NCBI RefSeq assembly: GCF_019351435.1
Contig: NZ_JAHWYN010000021.1
Coordinates: 1 to 61,211 of the forward strand
Length of the DNA: 61,211 bases
DNA from: Flavobacterium taihuense
Lineage (GTDB): Bacteria; Bacteroidota; Bacteroidia; Flavobacteriales; Flavobacteriaceae
Direction of reading: 5' to 3'
Shown: positions 8,365 to 18,200 of the stretch, piece by piece
Numbering within the stretch: position 1 is the stretch's first letter
How the letters are laid out: every line of letters begins with the position of its first letter
Notes under the pieces: model-generated
What the model saw: only the letters and a program-made list of their open reading frames with translations
Database searches by the model: none
Told to the model about the DNA's origin: nothing
Position numbers and translations under genes: made by a program

Positions 8365-8682
8365 ATGGTACGAGTTAAAAAAAATAAGGCAATCCCAAAT
8401 CTAAACCCAGTATTTTTTTGGGATTTCGACATAGATGCAATGGACTTTGAGAGAGCCTATAAAACTATTATTGCCCGTATCGTAGAGCGTGGAGGACAGG
8501 AAGAAATCAACGAAATTGTTCGTTTCTATGGCCTTGAAAAGGTGGTAAAAGCGATTCGTGACGAAATTTATTTTCTTCCTAATTATGCCATTGACAAGGC
8601 TTTAAAATTGTTTCCTGAACTTAAAAAGGAAGAGATGTACTGCTATCTTAACCGTAAGGATAAACCATACCACTGGATCTAG
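8365..8682 (+). CDS. DUF6922-type protein, presumed partner of AbiEii
   Basis: This 105-residue protein begins with a basic segment, then NPVFFWDFDIDAMDFERAY, which is characteristic of small DUF6922 proteins found beside nucleotidyltransferase toxins in Bacteroidetes. The C-terminal part is helical (EEINEIVRFYGLEKVVKAI) and resembles a DNA-binding fold, fitting an antitoxin or repressor. In many elements this gene comes before the nucleotidyltransferase; here it follows, with its own apparent promoter. Antitoxin function is inferred from neighbourhood. Confidence 0.65.
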   Translation: MVRVKKNKAIPNLNPVFFWDFDIDAMDFERAYKTIIARIVERGGQEEINEIVRFYGLEKVVKAIRDEIYFLPNYAIDKALKLFPELKKEEMYCYLNRKDKPYHWI

Positions 8683-8747
8683 TTTTTAGACTATAAGCCA
8701 TTCTTACGAACAAATAAATAAAAAGAAAACGAAGTTAGGCCAGGCAT

Positions 8748-8838
8748 TAAACTTAGCAAAAGACTACGGCATAATGTCTTGCTCGTTCCTCACAAGCCAC
8801 CCTTACGGGACTTATTCCGTTTCCTTTTGCTAAGTTTA
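8748..8838. repeat. 15-bp perfect inverted repeat in the non-coding block
   Basis: TAAACTTAGCAAAAG (8748-8762) is exactly inverted at 8824-8838, separated by 61 nt. Outside the perfect arms the match continues imperfectly (GGCCAGGCAT against CTGCCAGCCC). The stem could be a cruciform, an oriT or single-strand origin, or a transcribed RNA hairpin. Confidence 0.6.
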
Positions 8839-9285
8839 CTGCCAGCCCTTTTAAATTGCTTTCTTTTTCTTTTTTACGGTTTTTCTGTTTTCTTTTGAAT
8901 TTATATTTATGACTTTAAATATGCACATACAGCAATATTTGAAAGCTTAAATATTTACTTATGTCCACATTCATATTTATATGTAAAAGCGTATGTACAT
9001 AAATACAGTTTTAAAAGCATATGTATATATTTCAATCTGTAGCTATCAACAACCATGCTTACATATTTACTTTTGTAAAGTAGTGCGTGGCTACATAGCT
9101 TTATGCTTATGGGTTTACAAGCTTAAATACGTAAATACATAATTAGGTAGGTTTGATCTCCAAACTTGAGTGTGATAAACAATCATAATCCTTATACTTC
9201 GATAATTATACTGGTCTGAGATTTGAAATCGAACGCTTTTTAAATTAATTTATTGAATTAATTTTGCTCCCAGTTTAACTATATC

Positions 9286-9307
9286 AAAAAAAGGGCATCA
9301 GCCCTTT
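9286..9307 (-). terminator. Intrinsic terminator, leftward
   Basis: Read on the minus strand, GGGC-TGAT-GCCC is followed by a run of seven T. It would stop any leftward transcription from the 9467-10681 genes that passes the first hairpin at 9417-9442. Confidence 0.65.
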
Positions 9308-9347
9308 CAATTAAAACCATCTGCAATAATATTTTCGCAGGAAAATA

Positions 9348-9401
9348 GCAAGTTGTGTTTTAAGATGCTTGAAATGAATTCAGCATCTCAAAACTACTTG
9401 C
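9348..9401. repeat. Long imperfect inverted repeat with GCAAGT arms
   Basis: The arms 9348-9369 and 9382-9401 are complementary over about 20 bp with two small interruptions: GCAAGT/ACTTGC at the base and AGATGCT/AGCATCT at the tip, with a 12-nt loop. A CCCCTGCAGGGG palindrome follows at once (9401-9412). The structure is too long and too unlike a terminator (no T-run) to be one. A relaxosome/oriT structure or a small regulatory RNA are the main options. Confidence 0.55.
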
Positions 9402-9416
9402 CCCTGCAGGGGGCTG

Positions 9417-9442
9417 AAAAACGCCTCCAAAGTCGGCGTTTT
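9417..9442 (-). terminator. Terminator downstream of the leftward HEPN operon
   Basis: AAAAACGCC and GGCGTTTT pair around a 9-nt loop, 25 bp beyond the stop codon of the 113-residue gene. Leftward the hairpin ends in five T. It could also work in the other direction (four T). Confidence 0.65.
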
Positions 9443-9466
9443 ATTAAAATTACAATTGGAAACAGG

Positions 9467-9808
9467 TTAATTGGAATCACTCTTATTTTTTTCATTTAAA
9501 TGTTTTAGATAAAGCATATCCAGTAATTCTGACTCTTCCAAAGGGATTAGCATTTCTATTATTCTTAAAAGACTTCCAACATATCTTTCAGTATTTATAG
9601 TACTCTCAGTACTGACTTCAATTCCGTCTAAGGCAAATTTTGCTGTTTTAAGTAAATCCATTATCATACAAAACAGGTCTCTATATCCTTGCACATTTAT
9701 TTCAATAATGTGTATATCATTTCTTGTTTCTAATGCCGGCTTGAGCAATACAAAATAATGCTCTGGATTCTCTATGAACTCATTTAATTTGATTTTATCT
9801 TTTTCCAT
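9467..9808 (-). CDS. Small protein of unknown function, partner of the HEPN gene
   Basis: This 113-residue acidic protein is not recognised. It is largely helical with alternating hydrophobic residues, and has no signal peptide, membrane segment or known motif. It follows the nucleotidyltransferase-HEPN gene by 9 bp on the same strand, so the two form an operon. By position it could be the antidote or regulator in a MNT/HEPN-type toxin-antitoxin pair, but nothing in its sequence proves that. Confidence 0.6.
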   Translation of the reverse strand: MEKDKIKLNEFIENPEHYFVLLKPALETRNDIHIIEINVQGYRDLFCMIMDLLKTAKFALDGIEVSTESTINTERYVGSLLRIIEMLIPLEESELLDMLYLKHLNEKNKSDSN

Positions 9809-9817
9809 GATTTCTAA

Positions 9818-10681
9818 TTATTTTATTTTATCAGGTTCGTTTTCAACTTCATTTTGTCGATTGATTTCATTTTGAATCAAAATTTCCGCTTGCTTTTTAA
9901 AATTTTTACATCTTTCTTCCACTACCTGATAATATAAATAATCAACATCGTTGGCCTTACTAAAGCGTAACGTGTTGGGCTGTTGCTTAAGAAGTTTAAA
10001 TATGGATTTATCTTCCCGAGTTTGTCGGGGGAAAAAGTCTGTCGTTATGGTCGTAAAGTATTCGCAGAGATTAAATAAATACTCCAATGCAAAATGATTA
10101 GGAGTATAGCCTATAAAGACACGGATCAAAGACAAACAGATTTGCTCCACTATTTGATGAAGAGCGGACATTTTTACTTCATCCGAACTAGAAGCATCAT
10201 CATCATTATATACCCAGCCCCAGATTGTAGCAATATTATTCTTCCTCCATGCTATATAATGAGATGTGGATTTTAAATTTCTTTTTGGAGTTTCGCTAAT
10301 ATTTAAATAAGGAGGCTTGTTAATATCTTGAAATAACAACTCTGCGTTCTGCATGATCTGCCAAAAGAAAAACTGCTGGTCTTGGCAGAGGTCTTTAAGA
10401 CTCTGTACGTGGTGTATAAGAACAGTAGCGGTCAAAGAACCCTGAGTCTTTGCTTTTATCTTATCACTTATATCACTTCCCGCATTTTCTTTGGTTTCAT
10501 CTACAAAAACTAAGAGGTATAAATGACTATGTTCTTTTTGCAGTTCTTTATCAGGATAAATTTTCCTGCTCGAACGATAAGTTGTTTCCTGCCTGCCAAA
10601 ACAATAAACAGCAGATGTTTTAATATGGTCTGAAATTACTTCCTTCAATTCTTTTAGCTGTGAAAATTCAATTGCATTCAT
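9818..10681 (-). CDS. Degenerate nucleotidyltransferase fused to HEPN domain
   Basis: This 287-residue protein has two parts. Residues 1-120 follow a nucleotidyltransferase-like pattern (AVYCFGRQETTY, then LYLLVFVDE) but lack the GS-x-D-x-D catalytic residues, so this half is probably inactive. Residues 135-270 read as a HEPN helical bundle, with SALHQIVEQICLSLIRVF then GYTPNHFALEYL. Such two-domain proteins occur widely on Bacteroidetes mobile elements. HEPN domains often act as ribonucleases, but the R-4/6x-H motif is not evident here, so binding or signalling is as likely. The gene is transcribed away from the XRE regulator. Confidence 0.65.
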   Translation of the reverse strand: MNAIEFSQLKELKEVISDHIKTSAVYCFGRQETTYRSSRKIYPDKELQKEHSHLYLLVFVDETKENAGSDISDKIKAKTQGSLTATVLIHHVQSLKDLCQDQQFFFWQIMQNAELLFQDINKPPYLNISETPKRNLKSTSHYIAWRKNNIATIWGWVYNDDDASSSDEVKMSALHQIVEQICLSLIRVFIGYTPNHFALEYLFNLCEYFTTITTDFFPRQTREDKSIFKLLKQQPNTLRFSKANDVDYLYYQVVEERCKNFKKQAEILIQNEINRQNEVENEPDKIK

Positions 10682-10813
10682 AATTTTAAATTTTTAATTA
10701 ATAATTATCCGAAAAATTGTATTTTTGTTTAGTACATGCAAGTAAATCAGAATGAGTATTGTACCGAATCATTTTGGTCTGTATCATACAGTACTGAATA
10801 TGTTTTTTACGGA

Positions 10814-10847
10814 TTGCTTATTTTTTTATTCCTAATTATTATCTTTG
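10814..10847 (+). promoter_or_regulatory. Promoter of the XRE regulator gene
   Basis: TATCTTTG at 10840-10847 is a perfect TAnnTTTG -7 element; TTG at 10814-10816 is a plausible though slightly distant -33 element. The ATG at 10852 lies 4 bases after the -7 box, so the transcript would be leaderless or nearly so. Confidence 0.6.
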
Positions 10848-10851
10848 AACT

Positions 10852-11241
10852 ATGAGCACATTGACAAAAACAAATCATATAGGGCGAAAAATCAGCCGTA
10901 TTCGTGAACTTCGAGACATGAAACAAGAAGCATTGGCGCAGGCTTTGGGAACAAACCAACAGGCGATATCCGCTATGGAAAATAGTGAAACGATAGATGA
11001 AGAAAAACTTATGGAAGTTGCGAAAGCTCTTGGTGTAACACCTGAAGCAATTAAAAACTTTTCGGAAGATGCTGTGATTAATTATTTCAATAATTATTAC
11101 GACAATAAAGGGCACATATTAAATTCTTGTAGTCATCTTACTTTTAATCCTCTTGAAAAAGTTGTAGAACTTTACGAAAGATTAGTTCAGGCTGAAAAAG
11201 ATAAAGTCGAGTATTTGGAAAAATTACTAAAAGAAAAATAA
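10852..11241 (+). CDS. XRE-family transcriptional regulator
   Basis: This 129-residue protein has an N-terminal Cro/C1-type HTH at about residues 10-65: GRKISRIRELRDMKQEALAQ, then GTNQQAISAMENSE with the recognition helix, then LMEVAKALGVTPEAI. A linker and a charged C-terminal helix (about 98-129) suggest dimerisation. It is common on Bacteroidetes integrative elements. It is divergent from the MNT-HEPN gene, with a 170-bp gap, and may regulate that operon as well as itself. The start is supported by the promoter 4 bases upstream. Confidence 0.85.
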   Translation: MSTLTKTNHIGRKISRIRELRDMKQEALAQALGTNQQAISAMENSETIDEEKLMEVAKALGVTPEAIKNFSEDAVINYFNNYYDNKGHILNSCSHLTFNPLEKVVELYERLVQAEKDKVEYLEKLLKEK

Positions 11242-11270
11242 CCTTTATAGAAGGCAAATTAATTCCAAAA

Positions 11271-11300
11271 TTGAGACTCTAGACAGGGTCTCTTTTTTGT
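11271..11300 (+). terminator. Terminator after the XRE gene
   Basis: GAGACTCT and AGGGTCTC can pair around a short loop and are followed by six T. It lies 30 bp after the XRE stop codon and separates it from the next small gene. Confidence 0.6.
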
Positions 11301-11349
11301 TTCAGAATATTTTTATTTTATGGTGCAACAATAATAAAAAACCAACAAA

Positions 11350-11607
11350 ATGGACAAGACTATTAAACTCCGTGTGAGAAAGGAAATTGGCAACGGTGAC
11401 GAGCTTAAAGTATTGAAATTAAAAGGCGCATTAATTGCTAAGAAGTACACTGAAATAATTCACATTGCTGATGAAAATGAAGACTTTTATCTTAACTCAT
11501 TTTCTACTTCTCCTGAGAATAAAAAAGAAGCAGAACATTTTGTTTTGGATTACATTTCAAACCATAATCTTAAAGATACTATTACTCTCATTAGCACAAA
11601 GAATTAA
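11350..11607 (+). CDS. Small hypothetical protein
   Basis: This 85-residue protein is not recognised. Its sequence alternates short strands and charged turns (IKLRVRKEIGNG, then LKVLKLKGALIAKKYTEII) and has no membrane segment. It is preceded by a typical AAC-AAA-ATG start and follows the XRE gene by 108 bp. A hairpin-like GAGACTCTAGACAGGGTCTCTTTTTT-type terminator (about 11271-11299) separates the two. It may be an island-specific accessory gene. Confidence 0.5.
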   Translation: MDKTIKLRVRKEIGNGDELKVLKLKGALIAKKYTEIIHIADENEDFYLNSFSTSPENKKEAEHFVLDYISNHNLKDTITLISTKN

Positions 11608-12025
11608 ACTGTTTTTGAATACGATTATCCCCCAGACATCCAAATCTTCCTTAAAAAGTTAATAATTTTGTTTATTTAAAATATAATTCTTGAATTAGTA
11701 CGCTTTTCCATATTATTTACAATGGATTGCCAAGCATTTTTATTGTTTAATTTATAGGTTTTTATTTATAATATTTAAGTCCATCTTACAACAATCCATA
11801 CAAATAACAAAATGGTTTTGGATTACATATTTTATGCAAAAATGCTTCTTTTTATAATTATTGAAAGTCGTGTTATTTTGATATTTAGATAATTTAAATT
11901 AGTAAGCTATAAATTTTTAAATGTTCAGTATATTCGCAAAAAAAGAGAAAATCTTACTTAAAAGTTCTGATTAGTGTATTTCACTTTTAGATCTTTATTT
12001 TACACCCCACGCATGTGACCTGATT
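11608..12025. other. AT-rich leader region before the methyltransferase operon
   Basis: About 420 bp of very AT-rich sequence without an ORF of note. It must contain the promoter for the five-gene restriction-like operon, but no single -33/-7 pair stands out. Long T- and A-runs make intrinsic curvature likely. No strong hairpin is seen. Confidence 0.4.
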
Positions 12026-13675
12026 ATGATACACAATAAAATTCCGATAATTGATTTATTTGCGGGACCTGGAGGACTAGGAGAAGGTTTTTCCTCTGTG
12101 TTTGACAATGATCAAAGAATTTTTGACATTAAACTCTCTATAGAAAAAGATGAAAATGCACATAAAACCTTAGAATTTAGAGGCTTTTTCAGGAAATTCG
12201 CCAAAGGACAAACACCCCTAGAATACTATGAGATCCTGCAGGAAAAAAATCTGGACAAAAGAGAAAAATTAATTTCAGCTTTATATGAAAAATATCCTCA
12301 AGAAGCACACGAAGCAAAAAAAGAAGCGTGGCTGGCTGAATTAGGAAGTGAAAATTATTCATCAGCTAAGGTCGATAAAAGAATTAAAGAATCTTTAAAC
12401 GGACAAAAAAATTGGCTTTTAATTGGGGGCCCTCCCTGTCAGGCATTTTCATTAGTTGGAAGATCCAGAGTTGGGGGAATAGATGATGAAGATCACCGCG
12501 TTTATCTTTATAAAGAATATCTGCGGATTATCGCAGTTCACCATCCTACGGTTTTTGTAATGGAGAATGTCAAAGGGCTTTTATCAGCTAATCTTAATGG
12601 AGAAAAAGTATTTGACTGGATCTTAAATGATTTAAGAGATCCGTCGTCTGTATTTAAAGATACTAATGCCCCTAAATATAAAATTTATTCACTATCTACC
12701 GAACCTCAAAGTATTGATCCTTTAGGCAATCCAGCTTACAAAGACGATCGTGATTTTTTAATTCAGTCTGAAAAATTCAGAATACCTCAGAAAAGACACA
12801 GAGTTATATTACTCGGCATAAGAGAAGACGTTGATGTAATACCAGGAACCTTGACCCAAGGCCTGAAGGAAACCGATCTAAAAAGTGTAATCGGCGATTT
12901 ACCAAAAGTCAGAAGCGGTTTAGGCAGATCTATAGTTTCAAGTGAAACAATAAACGGAGCAAAGAAAAGAATTTACAAAAATGAAATCGATTCAGATCTG
13001 AATTGGGAACAGAAAATAAACTCCATGAAAGAGGAAATATTTTCGTGGAAAGAATTTAAAACCAAATCACCAATTAAAAAAGTAACAGCCTCTTCTTTTA
13101 GTACAGGCTCTGAATATATAGAATGTACGACACCTGACAGCTCAAATCCACTGTTTGAGTGGTATTATGATAAAAATTTGAATGGCGTCTGCAATCATGA
13201 AACAAGATCTCATTTAATGGAAGATTTAAGACGATATCTTTTTGCCAGTATCTATGCTGAAAAATTTAAACGATTCCCAAGACTAAAGGATTACGAAGCA
13301 TACAGTTCAGAATTAATGCCTGATCATGTGAATGCTTTGAGCGGGAAATTCGCAGATAGATTCAGGGTCCAGATGCCGGATTGTGCAGCTACAACTGTAA
13401 CTAGTCATATCTCAAAAGACGGTCATTATTTTATTCATTACGATATGGACCAGTGCAGAAGCCTTACTGTAAGAGAAGCTGCAAGAATTCAGACATTTCC
13501 CGATAACTATTTATTCTGTGGTTCAAGAACAGCACAATATCATCAGGTCGGCAATGCAGTGCCTCCCTTCCTTGCTTACCAAATATCACAAATCGTGTTC
13601 AATATTTTTAAAAAAAATAAACATATAAAATCTAAAAACAAGAATCCAAAAAAAGCAGTCACTTATACTAAATAA
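12026..13675 (+). CDS. DNA (cytosine-5) methyltransferase
   Basis: This 549-residue enzyme transfers a methyl group from S-adenosylmethionine to cytosine C5. Motif I is PIIDLFAGPGGLGEGF near the N terminus, motif IV is GGPPCQAFSLVGRS with the catalytic Cys at 138, motif VI is MENVKG, and motif VIII is IPQKRHRVILLG. Motifs IX and X (REAARIQTFPDNY, YHQVGNAVPP) close the fold. A large insertion between VIII and IX would hold the target-recognition region. It heads a tightly spaced operon with an ATPase, Z1 helicase and nuclease, so it probably marks self DNA for that system. A lysine-rich tail ends the protein. Confidence 0.93.
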   Translation: MIHNKIPIIDLFAGPGGLGEGFSSVFDNDQRIFDIKLSIEKDENAHKTLEFRGFFRKFAKGQTPLEYYEILQEKNLDKREKLISALYEKYPQEAHEAKKEAWLAELGSENYSSAKVDKRIKESLNGQKNWLLIGGPPCQAFSLVGRSRVGGIDDEDHRVYLYKEYLRIIAVHHPTVFVMENVKGLLSANLNGEKVFDWILNDLRDPSSVFKDTNAPKYKIYSLSTEPQSIDPLGNPAYKDDRDFLIQSEKFRIPQKRHRVILLGIREDVDVIPGTLTQGLKETDLKSVIGDLPKVRSGLGRSIVSSETINGAKKRIYKNEIDSDLNWEQKINSMKEEIFSWKEFKTKSPIKKVTASSFSTGSEYIECTTPDSSNPLFEWYYDKNLNGVCNHETRSHLMEDLRRYLFASIYAEKFKRFPRLKDYEAYSSELMPDHVNALSGKFADRFRVQMPDCAATTVTSHISKDGHYFIHYDMDQCRSLTVREAARIQTFPDNYLFCGSRTAQYHQVGNAVPPFLAYQISQIVFNIFKKNKHIKSKNKNPKKAVTYTK

Positions 13676-13709
13676 ATCACCAACTTACACTATTAATTGA
13701 GCCATCTCT

Positions 13710-15230
13710 ATGACAGATCCCAAAAATATAATAAGTGAAGATGCTTCACCAAATCCTGAATACTTAATTAAATCGATAGCTGAACAAGGTTACAGCCTTG
13801 AAACCTCTCTTGCAGACCTTATGGATAACTCTATTTCTGCAAATGCTGATAAAATTGAAGTATTGATCGATGTGGAAACTGAACCGTTTCGATTATTTTT
13901 AGCTGATAATGGTGATGGAATGAGTGAAAAAGCACTGATTAAAAATATGCAGTTCCCGAGTAATTCACCCGAAAATAAAAGAGAGGAGGAAGATCTGGGG
14001 CGATTTGGATTAGGAATGAAAACTGCTTCATTTTCTCAAACAAGAAAATTTACAGTACTCTCAAAACTTAAAGGCGAAAAAACATACAGAGGCCGAACAT
14101 GGGATGTTAACTTTTTGAAAGAACATGGATGGAAAATTATAGTTAATTCACAAGTGGAAGTTGACATTCTTGTACTGCAGTACACCCAATTGTCAAATGT
14201 ACATTACAATGGATTTGACAGTTTTGAAGCAAATACCATTATAATCTGGCACGGGCTTTACAAATTTGAAAAATATCTCGAAGAGAAAAATAGAAATACT
14301 GCTATTAAAAAAGAGATTAACGAAGTAACTGCTGATTATCTTGCTCTTGTATTCCACCGGTTTATGGAAAAACCAGTAAATCCTCTTAAAATTAGAATTA
14401 ATAATTCCCAGGTCACCGCATTTAATCCCTTCCCTGTAGAAGAAAAAGATTTTAGACAAATAGAACCTAAACAAAGTCAATTTAAATCCGATGTGATAAA
14501 AATTGAAGGGTATGTTCTGCCCTCACGCAGTATAGAAGAAAGCAGACAGGGATTGTCTAAATGGACAACAAGATATAGAGGTTTAATGGACATGGAAGGG
14601 TTATATATTTACAGAGCTGATCGAATTATACTTTTTGGAGGATGGAATGGACTTATAAAAAAAGCCCCAAGGCTGCAGCTTGCAAGGCTGAGGGTTGAAG
14701 TAGGAAATAAAGTTGATCATCTTTTGCATTTAAATGTCGCTAAATCCCAAATCTCTGTTCCCCATGAACTGCGGGCAGCGTTTGAAAAATACATCGATGA
14801 ATTAAAAGGAGAAGCTGAGAGAGAATTCTACAATAGAGGTATTAGAAAATTCTCGGGTGCCAAATCACAAAACAGCAGCCAGTTATTTGAGAGAAGCTCA
14901 TCCGATAAAGGATCAATTCTTGAGATAAATAATAATTTTCCGCTCTTGAAAATATTGACAAAAACTTTAGATAAAGATCAAAATTCAAAGCTTAATTTAA
15001 TATTAAGAATGATCAATACCCGTGTAAACAGCATCAGGCAGGTCCACGAAGAAAAAGAGTTTTTAAATATCGAATCTAAAGACGGCATTACTACAGAGGA
15101 AATCAGAATAAATATTCTTGAATTATTGAAAAATGGAGTTTCATCAGACATGATCAGGGAAGATATACTGCCGCATCTAGGCTTTAAATTTTCCTCTCTT
15201 CCAGATGAAATTAAAGTACTAATTAAATAA
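13710..15230 (+). CDS. MORC/GHKL-type ATPase of a restriction-like system
   Basis: This 506-residue protein has a Hsp90/MutL-type (GHKL) ATPase domain. The N-box is ADLMDNSIS at about 35-43, the G1 box is DNGDGMS at 66-72 and the G2 box is LGRFGLGMKTAS at about 97-108. The segment that follows matches the ribosomal-S5-like fold seen in MORC and MutL proteins. MORC-like ATPases were described in comparative genomics as parts of multi-gene restriction systems with Z1 helicases and PD-(D/E)XK nucleases, which is the arrangement here. It starts 34 bp after the methyltransferase and ends 12 bp before the Z1 gene. It likely works as an ATP-driven clamp on DNA. Confidence 0.88.
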   Translation: MTDPKNIISEDASPNPEYLIKSIAEQGYSLETSLADLMDNSISANADKIEVLIDVETEPFRLFLADNGDGMSEKALIKNMQFPSNSPENKREEEDLGRFGLGMKTASFSQTRKFTVLSKLKGEKTYRGRTWDVNFLKEHGWKIIVNSQVEVDILVLQYTQLSNVHYNGFDSFEANTIIIWHGLYKFEKYLEEKNRNTAIKKEINEVTADYLALVFHRFMEKPVNPLKIRINNSQVTAFNPFPVEEKDFRQIEPKQSQFKSDVIKIEGYVLPSRSIEESRQGLSKWTTRYRGLMDMEGLYIYRADRIILFGGWNGLIKKAPRLQLARLRVEVGNKVDHLLHLNVAKSQISVPHELRAAFEKYIDELKGEAEREFYNRGIRKFSGAKSQNSSQLFERSSSDKGSILEINNNFPLLKILTKTLDKDQNSKLNLILRMINTRVNSIRQVHEEKEFLNIESKDGITTEEIRINILELLKNGVSSDMIREDILPHLGFKFSSLPDEIKVLIK

Positions 15231-15242
15231 TTAAGCGCCATA

Positions 15243-18200
15243 ATGAATTATATAGACATATTTAAAAACAGAATTGAACAGGAAGTTTCAAGGACATCTG
15301 GAGATAAAAACTTTGTATATCAATTATTTAAAAGTATTAAAGAGGATATCACAAATGCCGGCATTTTAGTCGGACTGCCTCCTGTTGATGAAATCACCCT
15401 TAACAGCTACTTTGAGACCGCTAAGAAAGAATATCTTTCCGTTAATCCAATTGATCCCGGCATAAGTCATTCCCTGCAGAAAAAAGGATTAAAATCTTGG
15501 CTCAAAGATGACAGAGAAGCGGATTTAAGCTGGGACTATTCAGAAAGATATTTTAAATACCTGTTAAAATCGGGAAGATCTGAAAAAGTAGTTGAGGGAA
15601 CCAGAAAATCCAGCCTATCGATTTTAAAGAAAATGGCTGATCCTAAATCAAAAAATGCAGTCTATAGAAAAGGACTTGTTGTCGGTGCCGTCCAGTCTGG
15701 AAAAACAGGTAACTTTAATGCTGTTATAAACAGAGCAATTGATTCGGGATATGTCATAATTATCGTGCTGTCGGGAATCATGGAAGACCTGAGAAGCCAG
15801 ACACAAAAGAGAATTGAATCCGATGTAATAGGAGAAGGTGCTGATGATTCTACACAAAATTCAGGAAAAAAAGGTGTCGGTGAAATCAGAAGATTTGGCC
15901 AATTGGGAGGATCTGATATCATTCAGGTCAAATCAATAACTTCCGAGCTGAAAGATTTTGGAAAAACAACCAAGGAACTGGACTTTACCCTTAATGACAA
16001 ATATGTTCTGGTCTGTAAAAAAAATGTCAGTGTCCTTCGGAACCTAATAGTTTGGCTGCATGATTCGCTTGATAAAAACAAAGAAAAGCACAACATTCCA
16101 CTCTTGATTTTAGATGATGAAGCTGATAACGCGTCATTAAATAATCTGGGATTTAAAGGAAGAGAATATGCAAGTAAAACTAATGCCCAAATCCGTGCTT
16201 TGTTAGGCATGTTTAATATAAAAACATATTTAGGCTATACCGCTACACCATTTGCAAACGTACTTCAGGATCGAAACGAAATACCTATTGAAAAATATAT
16301 AGAAAAATACAAATTTAAGGGTGAAACCGTCGAAAAGGAATTAGCCTTAGTGGACAATATCTTTCCGGATGATTTCATTGAACTGCTGGATCCGCCTTCA
16401 AACTATTTAGGAGCCAAGCAGATCTTTGAAACTGTTGCTCCAATTGAAAACAGAACCGATGAAAATGACAAAATCCCACTTGTTGCACCCCCTGTCAATG
16501 ATTATGTAGAAGATTTTCCTTCCAGAATTTATGAAAATGAGGATGGCGAAATTACTGGAGTCAAAAATATAAGTGAAGATGAATGGTATGAAAAATATGA
16601 AAAAAGTGGTTATTTAGGTTTTTTTACATATTCAGACTATAAAACAGGTACATGGGCGGCAAAAAAAGATGATAATTTTCCAAAACATTTACCAGAATCA
16701 TTAAAAGATGCAGTTAAATGTTTTATCCTTTCCTTAGCAATTCGAGAAAGCCGAATACCTTACATGGAAAAATCAGAATTGTATCAGCGCCACAATACTA
16801 TGCTGATTCATATTTCGCGATTTACCTCGTGGCAGAATACTACCAAAAAATTAATAACTGAATATGTTGAAGAATTAACATCCAGAATTAATAATGATAA
16901 TCCTTCCAGTACAGAATCAATATATTTTGAGTTAGAAACCACATGGTATAATTACTATGCACACATCGTTGAAAACATAAAGGATTATCTCCCTAGCGGA
17001 TATGAAGATGAATTTATGATTCCTATAGTTTTTGATTCAATAAAAAAAATCCTGCCATCCGCCGTTAAAGGCATAGAAGTTAAAGCCATAAATAGTTTCA
17101 CCAAAGAAAAATTAGAATATCCAAAAAATACGCCTAAGAAAATAATAGCAGTTGGAGGGAATAGATTATCAAGGGGGTTTACTCTGGAAGGTCTGACAAT
17201 TAACTATTTTATAAGAACAACAAACTACTCTGACGCTCTGCTTCAGATGGGAAGGTGGTTTGGATACCGACCGGGTTATTTAGATTGCTGTAAAATTTTC
17301 ACAACTCAGGAATCATTAAATAAATTCAACTCTACAACAAAATGTATAGAGGAACTGGAAGCTGAATTTATAAAAATGGAAGAAAAAGATAAAGAGCCCC
17401 GCAACTTTGTTTTGAGAGTTAAAACACATCCCGGTACTTTGCAGATTACCCGCCCTTCAATTCTACGAAATGCAAAAGAGGTAAAATGGTCTTATGCAGA
17501 TCAAATAGAAATGACCACAAGATTCAATGTAAAAAAGGAACATATTGAAAACACTTGGACTAATTTTAAATCAAATATAGCTCCGAAATTTAACGCAAAA
17601 AAAGATGGTCTGCCGACATTTTCAGCTACAGGATCTGAAATTATAGAAATACTTTCAAAACAGCCAAATAATTTTCATGCTGATACTGTAACACAAATAT
17701 CAAAATTCATTGAATTATGCAATGAGAAGAATTTATTAAATGACTGGACTGTAGCACTGAAAATAACAAGTAATTCCAAAAAACCTTTATCTGCCGACCA
17801 GCTTAATTTAAATCCGGCCTTAGCTTCAGAAATCAGATTAGCGGAAAGATCTGGCCCAACTACAAACAGTGCAGATGTAAATGCTTTTTTACATGACGGA
17901 ATTTATAAGGCAAGTGGAAAAAGCGCTAATATTATCTCTGCCAATACTGATTTAGCTATTCTGCTTTCTGAGCCCGAGAAAAAGCAGGCAAGTGAAACAT
18001 TTTATTTCCATAAAGCTAAAGAACTCAAGAGAAAAGACAAAACACTTTCGGATAGCGATGCCTATGATAATGCTAGAAAATCCAAGACAATTCCAGAAAG
18101 ATATTATAGAGAAAAGCTGAATGAAAATCAAGGCCTGCTGATTATTTATCTATTTGACTCACAATATGCTTTTAATCAGGCTCAGGAGAATTCTAAAGTT

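Larger units (their letters stand above)
8683..9466. other. Large non-coding block between mobilisation and HEPN genes
   Basis: Nearly 800 bp lack a believable gene. The left part has a 15-bp perfect inverted repeat with pyrimidine-rich flanks. The centre (about 8910-9150) is very AT-rich with recurring TAAATAC, TACATA and CATATGTA-type words, suggestive of iterons or a bent origin region. The right part contains two terminators and a further long inverted repeat, listed separately. Comparable non-coding blocks in Bacteroidetes mobilisable elements hold oriT or replication functions. None can be proven from sequence alone. Confidence 0.45.
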
